DNA from: Streptomyces alanosinicus
GTDB lineage: Bacteria > Actinomycetota > Actinomycetes > Streptomycetales > Streptomycetaceae
DNA length: 64,000 bases
Assembly (NCBI RefSeq): GCF_014650595.1
Contig: NZ_BMVG01000001.1
Coordinates: 682,001-746,000, forward strand
Direction of reading: 5' to 3'
The position numbers were made by a program, and so were the translations under genes. Positions 25,300 to 33,441 of this stretch are shown in pieces (positions within the stretch are counted from its first letter, which is position 1; each line of letters starts with the position of its first letter). Below the pieces are notes generated by a model that saw only the letters and a list, made by a program, of their open reading frames with translations, ran no database searches and had not been told where the DNA came from.

Positions 25300-26172
25300 A
25301 TGGGTTTCGACTGGGAGTCACTGCGCCCCCATCTCACCGTGCCGTATGTGCCCACCATCGGCCCTGTCCATCCCTCGGCACTCACCGCGAAGCGCTTCGA
25401 GGACATCTGTACCGTGGCCGACAGCGGACGCTTCCTGCCGTACGACAAGGACCGTCGCTGGTCACCTGTGAAACTGGAGCATGTCCTGGTCGAGGACGCC
25501 GCGCACGCTGCCGGCACGCCCCTCATCCCGACCCTGCTCCGGCGTGGAGGCCACACCGTCAAAGTCCATGTCTACGGCTCCGAACCCGACGCCCTCACCA
25601 CGGCAGCGGACCTCGCGACAAAACTGCGCGCCGTCCATGACGCGGGAGGCGCTCGCATCGTGTGGTTCCTCGGCCCCGAGCAGCCCGAACTCTACGCCCG
25701 GGGCACTCGGGTCCACCTCAAGGACTTCGCCACCGGAGCCGGTCTTGACCCGGGCATGGACGTCCGGGAGTACGAGAAACTGTCCACCGAGGCACAGGTA
25801 GGATTCGCACGATTCGCAGGGCGAATGGCCGGTGACGGGTTCGCGTTCCTCTACAAGCAGATGCGAGGCGGCCGCGTCGGTCCCGTCCTCACCGTCTCGC
25901 ACGAGGGGCGAGTTGCGGGGGCGATCGGCCCCATGGAGACCATGGTGGACGCCATCGGCCGGACACAGCTCCTGCCGCAGTATTTCGGTGTGCTCCCCGA
26001 GTACCGGGGACACGGATACGGGCGTGCTCTATGGCGTGCGGCGATGCAATGGGGACACCGGCATGGCGCCGCCTACCAGCTTCTGCAGACCGAGGTCGGT
26101 GGGGCATCCGACCGCCTGTGCGCAGCCGAAGGCCTCGACTCCCTTGGATTTGTTTGCTCGGTGGAGGTGTAG
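25300..26172 (+). CDS. GNAT acetyltransferase with extra N-terminal domain
   Basis: A 290-residue protein. The C-terminal 110 residues are a GNAT domain: the acetyl-CoA motif is QYFGVLPEYRGHGYGRALWRA, followed by a terminal strand GLDSLGFVCSVEV. The first 170 residues show no fold I know. It follows the candidate RiPP precursor on the same strand with a hairpin between them, so it may tailor the peptide or confer self-protection; both ideas are inference. No clear ribosome site precedes the ATG. Confidence 0.7.
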   Translation: MGFDWESLRPHLTVPYVPTIGPVHPSALTAKRFEDICTVADSGRFLPYDKDRRWSPVKLEHVLVEDAAHAAGTPLIPTLLRRGGHTVKVHVYGSEPDALTTAADLATKLRAVHDAGGARIVWFLGPEQPELYARGTRVHLKDFATGAGLDPGMDVREYEKLSTEAQVGFARFAGRMAGDGFAFLYKQMRGGRVGPVLTVSHEGRVAGAIGPMETMVDAIGRTQLLPQYFGVLPEYRGHGYGRALWRAAMQWGHRHGAAYQLLQTEVGGASDRLCAAEGLDSLGFVCSVEV

Positions 26173-26444
26173 CAGGGCAGCTATCGAAGTTGTTCCAGCC
26201 TGCGGGAAATGGTTGCCGTTGGATCCGCCCGCTTCTTTGAGCGGCCCGGAAAGCGGGTGGTCCAAGTCGGAAGCCCATTTGTTGACTGGGAGGCAAGCCG
26301 GCGTCATGGGGCGCGCTCGCCCGCCCTCCCCCTCATAGGCGCCGCCCTCGATCCGCAAGTTCCAGCGCGCCGTCGCCGTCATCGACACGGCGGTCGCCCG
26401 TGAGTGTGGCGACCGCATCCGCGAGACCGTCTGAGGAGCACCAC
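26173..26444 (+). other. Intergenic stretch with possible gene remnants
   Basis: This stretch holds no intact gene that I can support. Two fragments look protein-like in different frames: ARFFERPGKRVVQVGSPF near 26224-26277 and a tail RKFQRAVAVIDTAVARE ending at a stop at 26433, without a start codon. They might be remnants of a small gene. Confidence 0.25.
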
Positions 26445-27026
26445 GTGTCCCACTCCGAAGCTCTCACCGTCGTACGCCTGGACGGCCCAGCCGCAGAGAG
26501 GGCCGAAGGTGACTTCACGCTCGTCTACACCGAGGTGTTCGCCGAGCCGCCCTACTGCGAGACCGAGGACGACGTCGTGGCCACCTTCCGGCGTTTCCGC
26601 TCCCAGACGCGGAAACGCGCCTTCCTGGCCGCCCTGGCCCGCACACCTGACGGCACGCCCGTCGGCATGGCCTACGGCTGCCCCCTCGGGCCGAGGACGG
26701 GCTGGTGGGACTCGCTTGTCGAGCCCGTGCCCGACGAGACGCGCCGCGAGGACGGCCACCGCACCTTCGGCCTGATGGAGCTGGCCGTACGCCTGCCGTG
26801 GCGCCGATGCGGCATCGCGAGCCGGCTGCACGCATCACTCCTTGACGGAGTCGAGGCCGAGCGCGTGGTGCTCAACGTTCATCCGGCGAGTGAGGCAGCG
26901 CGGGCGGCCTACCGATCGTGGGGCTACCGCAAGGTCGGTGATGCTCGCCCGTGGGCCGGTGCCGATCTCCACGACGTCATGGTTCTCGACCTGACCCTGC
27001 GGTCGCCGTGGAGGTGCGTCAGATGA
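26445..27026 (+). CDS. GNAT-family acetyltransferase
   Basis: A 193-residue GNAT protein. The GTG start is preceded by GAGGAG. The acceptor-side helices include FTLVYTEVFAEPPYC; the acetyl-CoA motif is LMELAVRLPWRRCGIASRLH with a modified Q/RxxGxG/A loop; the final part (VLNVHPASEAARAAYRSWGYRKVGDARP) is typical. It is on the same strand as the other GNAT gene but 272 bases away. The substrate is unknown. Confidence 0.78.
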   Translation: MSHSEALTVVRLDGPAAERAEGDFTLVYTEVFAEPPYCETEDDVVATFRRFRSQTRKRAFLAALARTPDGTPVGMAYGCPLGPRTGWWDSLVEPVPDETRREDGHRTFGLMELAVRLPWRRCGIASRLHASLLDGVEAERVVLNVHPASEAARAAYRSWGYRKVGDARPWAGADLHDVMVLDLTLRSPWRCVR

Positions 27027-27103
27027 ATGTCCGCACCGGCACCAGGGCGAGGACCGGAGCATTCACGGCCGCGACGTACACCCCGCAGGCCGGCGATCGC
27101 CCC

Positions 27104-27390
27104 TCACGACCGCTCGCTCGCCGCATCTCCCCCGGTCAGCTTCTCGTACTGGTCGCACAGGGCTTGGCCGGAGCGGGCGAGCCTTCGTGCCACAGCCACG
27201 CGGACGGACGGCGGGCAGCCTTTCCCGACCCGCAGCTTCCTGCTCGCCTCTCCGACGCAGGTGAGCGCACAGTACCGGGGCCCCAGCAGCTCGGAAGCGG
27301 TCTCGCGCATCATCACGATGTCCATCAGGTCCCGGCTCCCGTCCGGTTGGTCCGGGCGGGCCGGATCAGGGTGAACGCACCGTCAGTCAT
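27104..27390 (-). pseudogene. Small gene apparently broken by a frameshift
   Basis: An ATG at 27390 overlaps the stop of the MerR-clamp gene (ATGACTGA) and starts MTDGAFTLIRPARTNRTGAGT before a stop. In another frame the DNA reads on as RPDQPDGSRDLMDIVMMRE and runs to a stop at 27104 (ending KLTGGDAASERS). The two halves join sensibly if one indel is assumed near 27345-27385. The downstream half alone could start at an ATG (27325) in the overlap TGATG and give 73 residues with three cysteines. It may thus be two small coupled genes or one frameshifted gene. The family is unknown. Confidence 0.45.
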
Positions 27391-28450
27391 CCAGACGGAC
27401 CGGCATGAGGAGCGAGAAGGCGCCCTCGTCGTCGGGCCGCCGGATCGCGATCGGCGCCGTGGGGGCGCCGAGCTCCAGGATCAGTCGGTCCCGGGCCCCG
27501 GCGGCCAGTGCGTCCATCAGGAACTCACGGTTGACGGCGACGCGGTTCGGGTCGTCGTCACCATCCGTGCAGAGGGTCACCGTGCCGCCATCGTCCGCCC
27601 TGAGCACGCTGAGGTCATGCGCTCCCGCCTCGCCGGTACGGACAGGACCAGTCTCCAGGGCCTTGCGGAAGGCAGCCACCTCGACAAGGTTGCGGCGCCC
27701 GCCGGCCCGGGGGAGGAGACGACGGTAGTCGGGGAAGTCGTGGTCGAGGCACTGACCGGCCGCCTGCCTGTCCCCGGCCTCCAGTGTCACGCGGTCACCG
27801 TCGACGGACAGCCACACGCGTCCCTCGCTGTCCAGCAGCGCCCGCATCGCGTCGGCGAGCGGGGTGGGCACGATGAACTGCACCCGGCTCCCCTCGTGCC
27901 CGGCGATACCGGCGTGCGCGACAGCCATCCGGTACCGGTCGGTGGCCACGACGTGGAGGCTCTCGCCCTCGAGGTCGAACAGGACCCCGCCGAGCATCGG
28001 CAGCTCCGGGTCGGTACTCGCCGCGAAACGGACCGTGTCCAGCGCGGCTGCCAGCTCGGGCGCGGCGATGGACAGCCGTTCGGTGGCGATGCGGAGCGAG
28101 GTCATGACATTCTCCCTGTGATCGAGTAGTGCTCGGAGCGCGGAGAACTCGCTGCGGGCATCGGACAGCCCCTGCTCAAGACGGCGCAGGTGCGCCTTGA
28201 GCAGATTCCGGACCAGATCGGTTTCCGCGCCGGACCAGCCGGCCAGCACCAGCCGGATGTCTGCCAGCGGCATCCCGGCCCGGCGCAAGCGGGCCAGCAG
28301 TCGGCCCTCTTCAAGCTGCTCGGGTTCGTACCAGCGGTAACCGCTCACCGGGTCCACCCAGGCCGGGACCAGCACACCGGCACGGTCGTAGAACCGCAGG
28401 GCGCTCACGCCCAGGCCGCTGTCGCGGGCCATATCGCCAATGCTGCGCAT
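27383..28450 (-). CDS. MerR regulator fused to a sliding-clamp-like domain
   Basis: A 355-residue protein. Residues 1-70 form a MerR HTH and wing (SIGDMARDSGLGVSALRFYDRAGVL, then GYRWYEPEQLEEGRLL); residues 75-120 form the usual helix (LLKAHLRRLEQGLSDARSEF). From about 125 to the end it resembles DnaN, the DNA polymerase III beta clamp: GGVLFDLEGESLHVVATDRY, then QFIVPTPLADAMRALL, VAVNREFLMDALAAG and the terminal LLMPVRLDD. It has only about 230 residues of clamp sequence instead of 370, so perhaps two of three subdomains. The ATG has GGAG. Such a fusion could bind a ligand or clamp partner in the C-domain. A small gene overlaps its end. Confidence 0.8.
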   Translation of the reverse strand: MRSIGDMARDSGLGVSALRFYDRAGVLVPAWVDPVSGYRWYEPEQLEEGRLLARLRRAGMPLADIRLVLAGWSGAETDLVRNLLKAHLRRLEQGLSDARSEFSALRALLDHRENVMTSLRIATERLSIAAPELAAALDTVRFAASTDPELPMLGGVLFDLEGESLHVVATDRYRMAVAHAGIAGHEGSRVQFIVPTPLADAMRALLDSEGRVWLSVDGDRVTLEAGDRQAAGQCLDHDFPDYRRLLPRAGGRRNLVEVAAFRKALETGPVRTGEAGAHDLSVLRADDGGTVTLCTDGDDDPNRVAVNREFLMDALAAGARDRLILELGAPTAPIAIRRPDDEGAFSLLMPVRLDD

Positions 28451-28634
28451 GTCGTTCTCCACACCCAGCACTCTGGGCCCTGCACAAGGTCGAGGGTCAA
28501 CCCGGCTCCCCGGCCGGATCTCGCGACAGCGGAAGGCGGGTGACTGTGAGGCGACGTAGGTGACTGCACCGCCCGTGGGCCATCGGGTCGCCCGACGCTC
28601 CCCCTTCCCCGCGGCGTGGCCCAAGGAGGACTCC

Positions 28635-28840
28635 ATGCACACGCACTCGAAGCGCCTCGTCAGCCTGCTGCCGGCACCCTTCTGAGCGCCTTCCTCTGAG
28701 CGCCTTCCTCCTTGCCGGCTGCGGCGACGCTCAGCGCCCCGACGGTGGCCGTGCGAATGATCAGTCGCTGCGGGAGCAGCAGGAGCGAGCCCGTGAAGTG
28801 GCCAGCCGGGCAGGGGTGGGACGCCAGGCCCGCTCGGTGT
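28635..28840 (+). pseudogene. Decayed lipoprotein gene with 14-bp duplication
   Basis: A ribosome site (GGAGGA) and ATG open a frame MHTHSKRLVSLLPAPF that stops at once. The downstream DNA in another frame reads SAFLLAGCGDAQRPDGG, a clear lipobox. Between them CTGAGCGCCTTCCT is tandemly duplicated (28683 on) and one base appears lost near 28670. Undoing both restores a signal sequence with a LLxGTLLSAFLLAGC end. The mature part is short (REQQERAREVASRAG) and has no stop before the terminator. It is therefore a pseudogene, and the strong plus-strand terminator just after it supports a former gene here. Confidence 0.6.
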
Positions 28841-28851
28841 CGAGAACGTAC

Positions 28852-28891
28852 AGAGAGGCGGCACCCCCGCACAGGGTGCCGCCTCTCTTTT
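28852..28891 (+). terminator. Strong intrinsic terminator
   Basis: A perfect 15-bp stem (AGAGAGGCGGCACCC and its complement) with a 7-base loop is followed by a T-run on the plus strand. It follows the lipoprotein pseudogene. The minus-strand side has no T-run, so it mainly ends plus-strand transcripts; it also separates ppdK from the MerR-clamp gene. Confidence 0.8.
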
Positions 28892-28960
28892 CGTGGTCCG
28901 GAACCGCCGCCCATCGGTTGAGGGTCGGGGACAGGCGGCGGCTCCGGCGTCCGGGGAGGG

Positions 28961-31681
28961 TCAGCGGTGGTCGCTGCCCGCCGAGTTCGTTGCCGCGCGG
29001 CCGGCCTCCAGGCGGGCGACCGGGATGCGGAACGGGGAGCAGGAGACGTAGTCGAGACCGACCTCGTGGAAGAAGTGGACCGACTCCGGGTCGCCGCCGT
29101 GCTCACCGCAGACGCCGAGCTTGAGGTCGGGGCGGGTGCGGCGGCCCGCTTCCGCCGCCAGCTTCACCAGGGAGCCCACGCCGTCCCGGTCGATTGTCTC
29201 GAAGGGGGAGACGCCGAAGATGCCCTTTTCCAGGTACGCGGTGAAGAAGCTCGCCTCGACGTCGTCGCGGCTGAAGCCCCACACCGTCTGCGTCAGGTCG
29301 TTCGTGCCGAAGGAGAAGAACTGTGCCGCCTCCGCGATCTGACCCGCCGTGAGCGCGGCGCGCGGCAGCTCGATCATCGTGCCGATCGCCAGCTTGAGCT
29401 GCGTACCGGTCGCGGCCTCGACCTCCGCGATGACCTTGTCGGCCTCCTCGCGGACGATCTCCAGCTCCTGGACCGTGCCGACCAGCGGGATCATGATCTC
29501 GGCGCGCGGGTCGCCCTTCGAGGACTTGCGTTCCGCCGCCGCCTCGGCGATCGCCCGGACCTGCATGGTGAACAGGCCGGGGATGACCAGGCCCAGGCGC
29601 ACGCCGCGCAGACCCAGCATCGGGTTCTGCTCGTGCAGGCGGTGCACCGCCTGGAGCAGGCGCAGCTCGTTCTCGTGCGGCTCCTGGCGGGACTCGGCCA
29701 GGGCGACGCGGACCGACAGCTCCGTGATGTCCGGGAGGAACTCGTGCAGCGGGGGGTCCAGGAGACGGATCGTCACAGGGAGGCCGTCCATGGCCTCGAA
29801 GAGTTCGACGAAGTCCTTCTTCTGGAGGGGGAGCAGGGCCTTCAGGGACTCCTCGCGCTCCTCCTCCGTGTCCGCCAGGATCAGGCGTTCCACCAGTTCG
29901 CGGCGGTCACCGAGGAACATGTGCTCCGTGCGGCACAGGCCGATGCCCTGAGCGCCGAAGCGGCGGGCGCGCAGCGCGTCCTCGGCGTTGTCGGCGTTGG
30001 CCCGTACCCGCAGGCGGCGCTTGCGGTCGGCGAAGGCCATCATGCGGTGGACCGCCTCGACGAGTTCGTCGGCGTCGTCGGCGCCCGGGTGCATGCGGCC
30101 CTCGAAGTACTCGACCACCGGGGAGGGGACCACGGGGACTTCGCCCAGGTAGACCTTGCCGGACGAGCCGTCGATGGAGATCAGGTCGCCCTCTTCGACG
30201 ACATGCCCGCCGGGGACGGTCATACGGCGGCGCTTGGTGTCGACCTCCAGCTCCTCCGCGCCGCAGACACAGGTCTTGCCCATGCCCCGGGCCACGACGG
30301 CGGCGTGGGAGGTCTTGCCGCCGCGCGAGGTCAGGATGCCCTCGGCCGCGATCATGCCGTCCAGGTCGTCGGGGTTCGTCTCACGGCGGACCAGGATGAC
30401 CTTCTCGCCGGAGCGGGACCACTTGACGGCGGTGTAGGAGTCGAAGACCGCCTTGCCCACCGCGGCGCCGGGGGACGCGGCGATGCCACGGCCCACCTGC
30501 TCGACCTTCGCGTGCTCGTCGAAGCGCGGGAACATCAGCTGGGCGAGCTGGGCGCCGGTGACCCGCTGGAGGGCCTCCGTCTCGTCGATCAGGCCCTGGT
30601 CGACGAGCTGGGTGGCGATCCGGAAGGCGGCGCCCGCCGTGCGCTTGCCGACCCGGGTCTGGAGCATCCACAGCTGACCGCGCTCGATGGTGAACTCGAT
30701 GTCGCAGAGGTCCTTGTAGTGGTTCTCCAGCGTCTCCATGATCTGCATCAGCTGGTCGTACGACTTCTTGTCGATCGACTCCAGCTCCGCGAGCGGGACG
30801 GTGTTGCGGATGCCCGCCACCACGTCCTCGCCCTGGGCGTTCTGCAGGTAGTCGCCGTAGACGCCCTGGTGGCCGGAGGCGGGGTCGCGGGTGAACGCGA
30901 CGCCCGTGCCGGAGTCCGGGCCCAGGTTGCCGAAGACCATGGAGCAGATGTTGACCGCGGTGCCCAGGTCGCCGGGGATGCGCTCCTGGCGGCGGTACAG
31001 CTTGGCCCGGTCGCCGTTCCACGAGTCGAAGACCGCCTTGATGGCGAGGTCCATCTGCTCGCGCGGGTCCTGCGGGAAGTCCCGGCCGGCCTCCGCCTTG
31101 ACGATCTTCTTGAACTTGGTGACCAGCTTCTTCAGGTCGGCCGCTTCGAGGTCCGTGTCGACGGTGACCTTCTTGGCCGCCTTCGCCGCCTCCAGGGCCT
31201 CCTCGAAGAGGTCGCCGTCGACCCCGAGGACGGTCTTGCCGAACATCTGGATGAGGCGGCGGTAGGAGTCCCAGGCGAAGCGGTCGTCGCCGGCCTGCTT
31301 GGCGAGGCCCTGCACCGACTTGTCCGACAGACCGATGTTCAGGACCGTGTCCATCATGCCCGGCATGGAGAACTTGGCGCCCGAGCGGACCGACACAAGG
31401 AGGGGGTTGTCGGCCTGGCCGAGCTTCTTGCCCATGCGGGACTGGAGGGCGTCGAGGTGCGCACTCACCTCGTCACGCAGTGCCACGGGCTCCTCGCCAC
31501 TGTCCAGGTAGACCTGGCAGGCCTCGGTGGTGATGGTGAAGCCGGGAGGGACCGGCAGACCGAGGTTGGTCATCTCGGCGAGGTTGGCGCCCTTGCCGCC
31601 GAGGAGGTCCTTGAGGTCCTTGTTTCCCTCGGTGAAGTCGTAAACGAACTTCACTCCGTGGGGTTCTTTGTTTTCCGACAC
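28961..31681 (-). CDS. ppdK: Pyruvate, phosphate dikinase
   Basis: A 906-residue enzyme that interconverts pyruvate, ATP and phosphate with phosphoenolpyruvate, AMP and pyrophosphate. The N-terminal ATP-grasp domain begins FVYDFTEGNKDLKDLLGGKGANLAEM. The central swivelling domain has the phospho-histidine H459 in GGKTSHAAVVARG. The C-terminal PEP/pyruvate TIM barrel includes GLCRTEHMF, FGTNDLTQTVWGFSRDD and the terminal CGEHGGDPESVHF. The GTG start has AAGGAG upstream. It is complete and of normal length. It probably serves gluconeogenesis or PEP balance. Confidence 0.96.
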   Translation of the reverse strand: MSENKEPHGVKFVYDFTEGNKDLKDLLGGKGANLAEMTNLGLPVPPGFTITTEACQVYLDSGEEPVALRDEVSAHLDALQSRMGKKLGQADNPLLVSVRSGAKFSMPGMMDTVLNIGLSDKSVQGLAKQAGDDRFAWDSYRRLIQMFGKTVLGVDGDLFEEALEAAKAAKKVTVDTDLEAADLKKLVTKFKKIVKAEAGRDFPQDPREQMDLAIKAVFDSWNGDRAKLYRRQERIPGDLGTAVNICSMVFGNLGPDSGTGVAFTRDPASGHQGVYGDYLQNAQGEDVVAGIRNTVPLAELESIDKKSYDQLMQIMETLENHYKDLCDIEFTIERGQLWMLQTRVGKRTAGAAFRIATQLVDQGLIDETEALQRVTGAQLAQLMFPRFDEHAKVEQVGRGIAASPGAAVGKAVFDSYTAVKWSRSGEKVILVRRETNPDDLDGMIAAEGILTSRGGKTSHAAVVARGMGKTCVCGAEELEVDTKRRRMTVPGGHVVEEGDLISIDGSSGKVYLGEVPVVPSPVVEYFEGRMHPGADDADELVEAVHRMMAFADRKRRLRVRANADNAEDALRARRFGAQGIGLCRTEHMFLGDRRELVERLILADTEEEREESLKALLPLQKKDFVELFEAMDGLPVTIRLLDPPLHEFLPDITELSVRVALAESRQEPHENELRLLQAVHRLHEQNPMLGLRGVRLGLVIPGLFTMQVRAIAEAAAERKSSKGDPRAEIMIPLVGTVQELEIVREEADKVIAEVEAATGTQLKLAIGTMIELPRAALTAGQIAEAAQFFSFGTNDLTQTVWGFSRDDVEASFFTAYLEKGIFGVSPFETIDRDGVGSLVKLAAEAGRRTRPDLKLGVCGEHGGDPESVHFFHEVGLDYVSCSPFRIPVARLEAGRAATNSAGSDHR

Positions 31682-31883
31682 GGGTCTCGACTCCTTGAGG
31701 CCACGGTGGCTGCCCTGACGGCGAGGAACATACCCAGATCGAAGGCACATGGGTACGTCCACTCACGCGTCATGCGCTTGTAACCAGTCGTCCGCCAGCG
31801 GATCGAAAGTCAAGGCTTGGCAAGCCGTGGCCGCCGAATGTTTTCACTTCTTGAACGCATACCCCCTCAGAGGGAAGGGATTT

Positions 31884-31999
31884 CGCTCAGATGAGCAGTC
31901 ATCCCGCACGTCTGAGTTCGATCGATGAACGATCAAGGGGTGGCACCGAGTGCCACCCCTTGGAGAAGTGCAGCCGCTCACGATCTGCTCATCTGAGCG
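31884..31999. ncRNA. Structured intergenic region, possible small RNA
   Basis: Between ppdK and the ROK gene are about 400 bases without a gene. In the middle, a 15-base sequence CGCTCAGATGAGCAG (31884) and its exact complement (31985) enclose a second perfect hairpin, AAGGGGTGGCA with its complement across a 5-base loop (31935-31961). The nested symmetry would fold a transcript of about 116 bases into a long stem with an inner stem-loop. There is no clear promoter, T-run or known RNA signature (not 4.5S RNA). A regulator binding site or ppdK leader element are alternatives. Confidence 0.35.
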
Positions 32000-32089
32000 C
32001 AACCCTTATCAAGGGTGGCGAGAATCACGCTGCCACAGGCTGCCGGATTTCACCATGCGGACCCGTTCCGGGTACCGGAAACACCCTCG

Positions 32090-33310
32090 TCACACGCCCA
32101 GCGACAGCAGTCGCTCCTCGACCCGCTGCGGCGCATAGACGTGTTCCACGACCAGCGCCCCCGCTCCGATGAGCGCGGCCCGCTCCCCCAGCCGTGAGGT
32201 GACGACGTCCAGATGGGCCGTGGAGCGGGGCAGCGCCCGCTGGTAGAGCAGTTCACGCACACCGGTGAGGAAGGGCGTGCCGGCGAGGTCGCCGGCGATC
32301 ATCAGCACGCCCGGATTGAGCAGGGTCACGACCGTCGCCAGCACATCACCGACCTGGCGCCCGGCCTCCCGGGCCAGCGCCATGGCCTCGGGATGCCCGG
32401 CGGCCAGCAGGTCCCGTACATCGGCGCCGGAGGCGGCCGGCACCCCGCTCTCCGCCAGCCGCCGGGCCACGGCGCCGCCGCTCGCGACGGCGGCGAGACA
32501 GCCGTACGAGCCACAGCGGCACAGCGCGTCCGCGCCGATCCTGATGTGCCCGATGTCGCCCGCGCCACCGTCGATCCCCCGGTAGATCGCGCCGTCCACG
32601 ACCACCCCGGCGCCGATGCCCGTGGACACCTTGACCAGGACGAAGGCCGTGCAGTCGGGGTGTCCGGCGCGCTGTTCGCCGTAGGCCATGAGGTTGGCGT
32701 CGTTGTCCACCAGGACCGGGACCGCGCCCGCCCCGGTGTGCTCCGTGAAGGCGCGGGAGAGCCGGCCGGTGAGGTCGTAGCCGTCCCAGCCAGGCATCAT
32801 CGGCGGCTGCACCACCCGGCCGGTCCCGGTGTCCACCGGGCCGGGCACGGCGAGCCCGATCCCGCACACGTCCGCCGGCGGACGCCCGGTCTTCTCCAGC
32901 AGTCGGTCGAACCAGCGGCCGAGTTCGCCGAGTACGGCCTCCGGTCCGTCCTCCACGACCAGGGTTCCCGCGTGCTCGGCAAGGATCTCGCCGGTCAGAC
33001 CGAGGACGGCCGCGCGGGCGTGCCGGGTGTCCAGGTCGGCGGCGAGGACCACGGCATGGCGGTCGTCAAACTCCAGGGTGATCGAGGGGCGGCCGCCGAG
33101 CGGCGAGTCGACCGGGCCGCCGGCGCCCTCGCGCAGCCAGCCGGCCCGGAACAGCCGCTCCAGACGCTGGCCGACGGTCGCCCGGGACGCCCCGGTGGCC
33201 TGCTGGAGCGCACCGCGCGTCACGGCCCGTCCACTGCGCACCAGTTCCAGCAGTTCTCCGGCGCCGGCCTGTCCGCCGCGTCTGGCAGGCCTGCCCTGAC
33301 GGTCGGTCAT
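32090..33310 (-). CDS. ROK-family transcriptional regulator
   Basis: A 406-residue protein. An N-terminal winged HTH (VTRGALQQATGASRATVGQRLERLFRAGWL) is followed by a sugar-kinase-like ROK domain: ADLDTRHARAAVLGLTGEIL, GIGLAVPGPVD, DNDANL and GAGDIGHI. The zinc motif is CRCGSYGCLAAVASG. The ATG has AAGGGGG upstream; an earlier in-frame ATG lacks one. It is divergent from two glycoside-hydrolase-like genes and likely controls them in response to a sugar. Confidence 0.88.
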   Translation of the reverse strand: MTDRQGRPARRGGQAGAGELLELVRSGRAVTRGALQQATGASRATVGQRLERLFRAGWLREGAGGPVDSPLGGRPSITLEFDDRHAVVLAADLDTRHARAAVLGLTGEILAEHAGTLVVEDGPEAVLGELGRWFDRLLEKTGRPPADVCGIGLAVPGPVDTGTGRVVQPPMMPGWDGYDLTGRLSRAFTEHTGAGAVPVLVDNDANLMAYGEQRAGHPDCTAFVLVKVSTGIGAGVVVDGAIYRGIDGGAGDIGHIRIGADALCRCGSYGCLAAVASGGAVARRLAESGVPAASGADVRDLLAAGHPEAMALAREAGRQVGDVLATVVTLLNPGVLMIAGDLAGTPFLTGVRELLYQRALPRSTAHLDVVTSRLGERAALIGAGALVVEHVYAPQRVEERLLSLGV

Positions 33311-33441
33311 GCGCACCCCCTTGTGTTCCCCAACCATGCATTACATAGTGAGTTTTGTGTGTTAAATAGACGTAACTCTACGGTCGCAACAACCGAACCC
33401 GGTCGGTCCGGCCGGGTGTCTTCGTCTTCGGGGAGCCCCGA
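33311..33441. promoter_or_regulatory. Divergent promoter region ROK / glycoside hydrolases
   Basis: This region has an AT-rich patch with TTTTGTGTGTTAAATAGACG near 33353-33372, unusual here, flanked by the two divergent starts. It is the expected place for promoters and a ROK operator. No clear palindrome is seen. Confidence 0.35.

Noticed and set aside
21871..27026. Mobile-element boundaries around the RiPP-like island
   Set aside because: No integrase, transposase, tRNA attachment site or flanking direct repeat is visible, so transfer cannot be claimed from this sequence.
28967..31783. 938-codon open frame opposite ppdK
   Set aside because: Composition (Leu/Asp/Val/Gly/Arg) is that of a reverse-frame shadow; ppdK is complete on the other strand.
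31884..31999. 4.5S/SRP RNA, 6S RNA or tRNA
   Set aside because: None of the conserved loops or an anticodon arm is present; only nested stems are seen.
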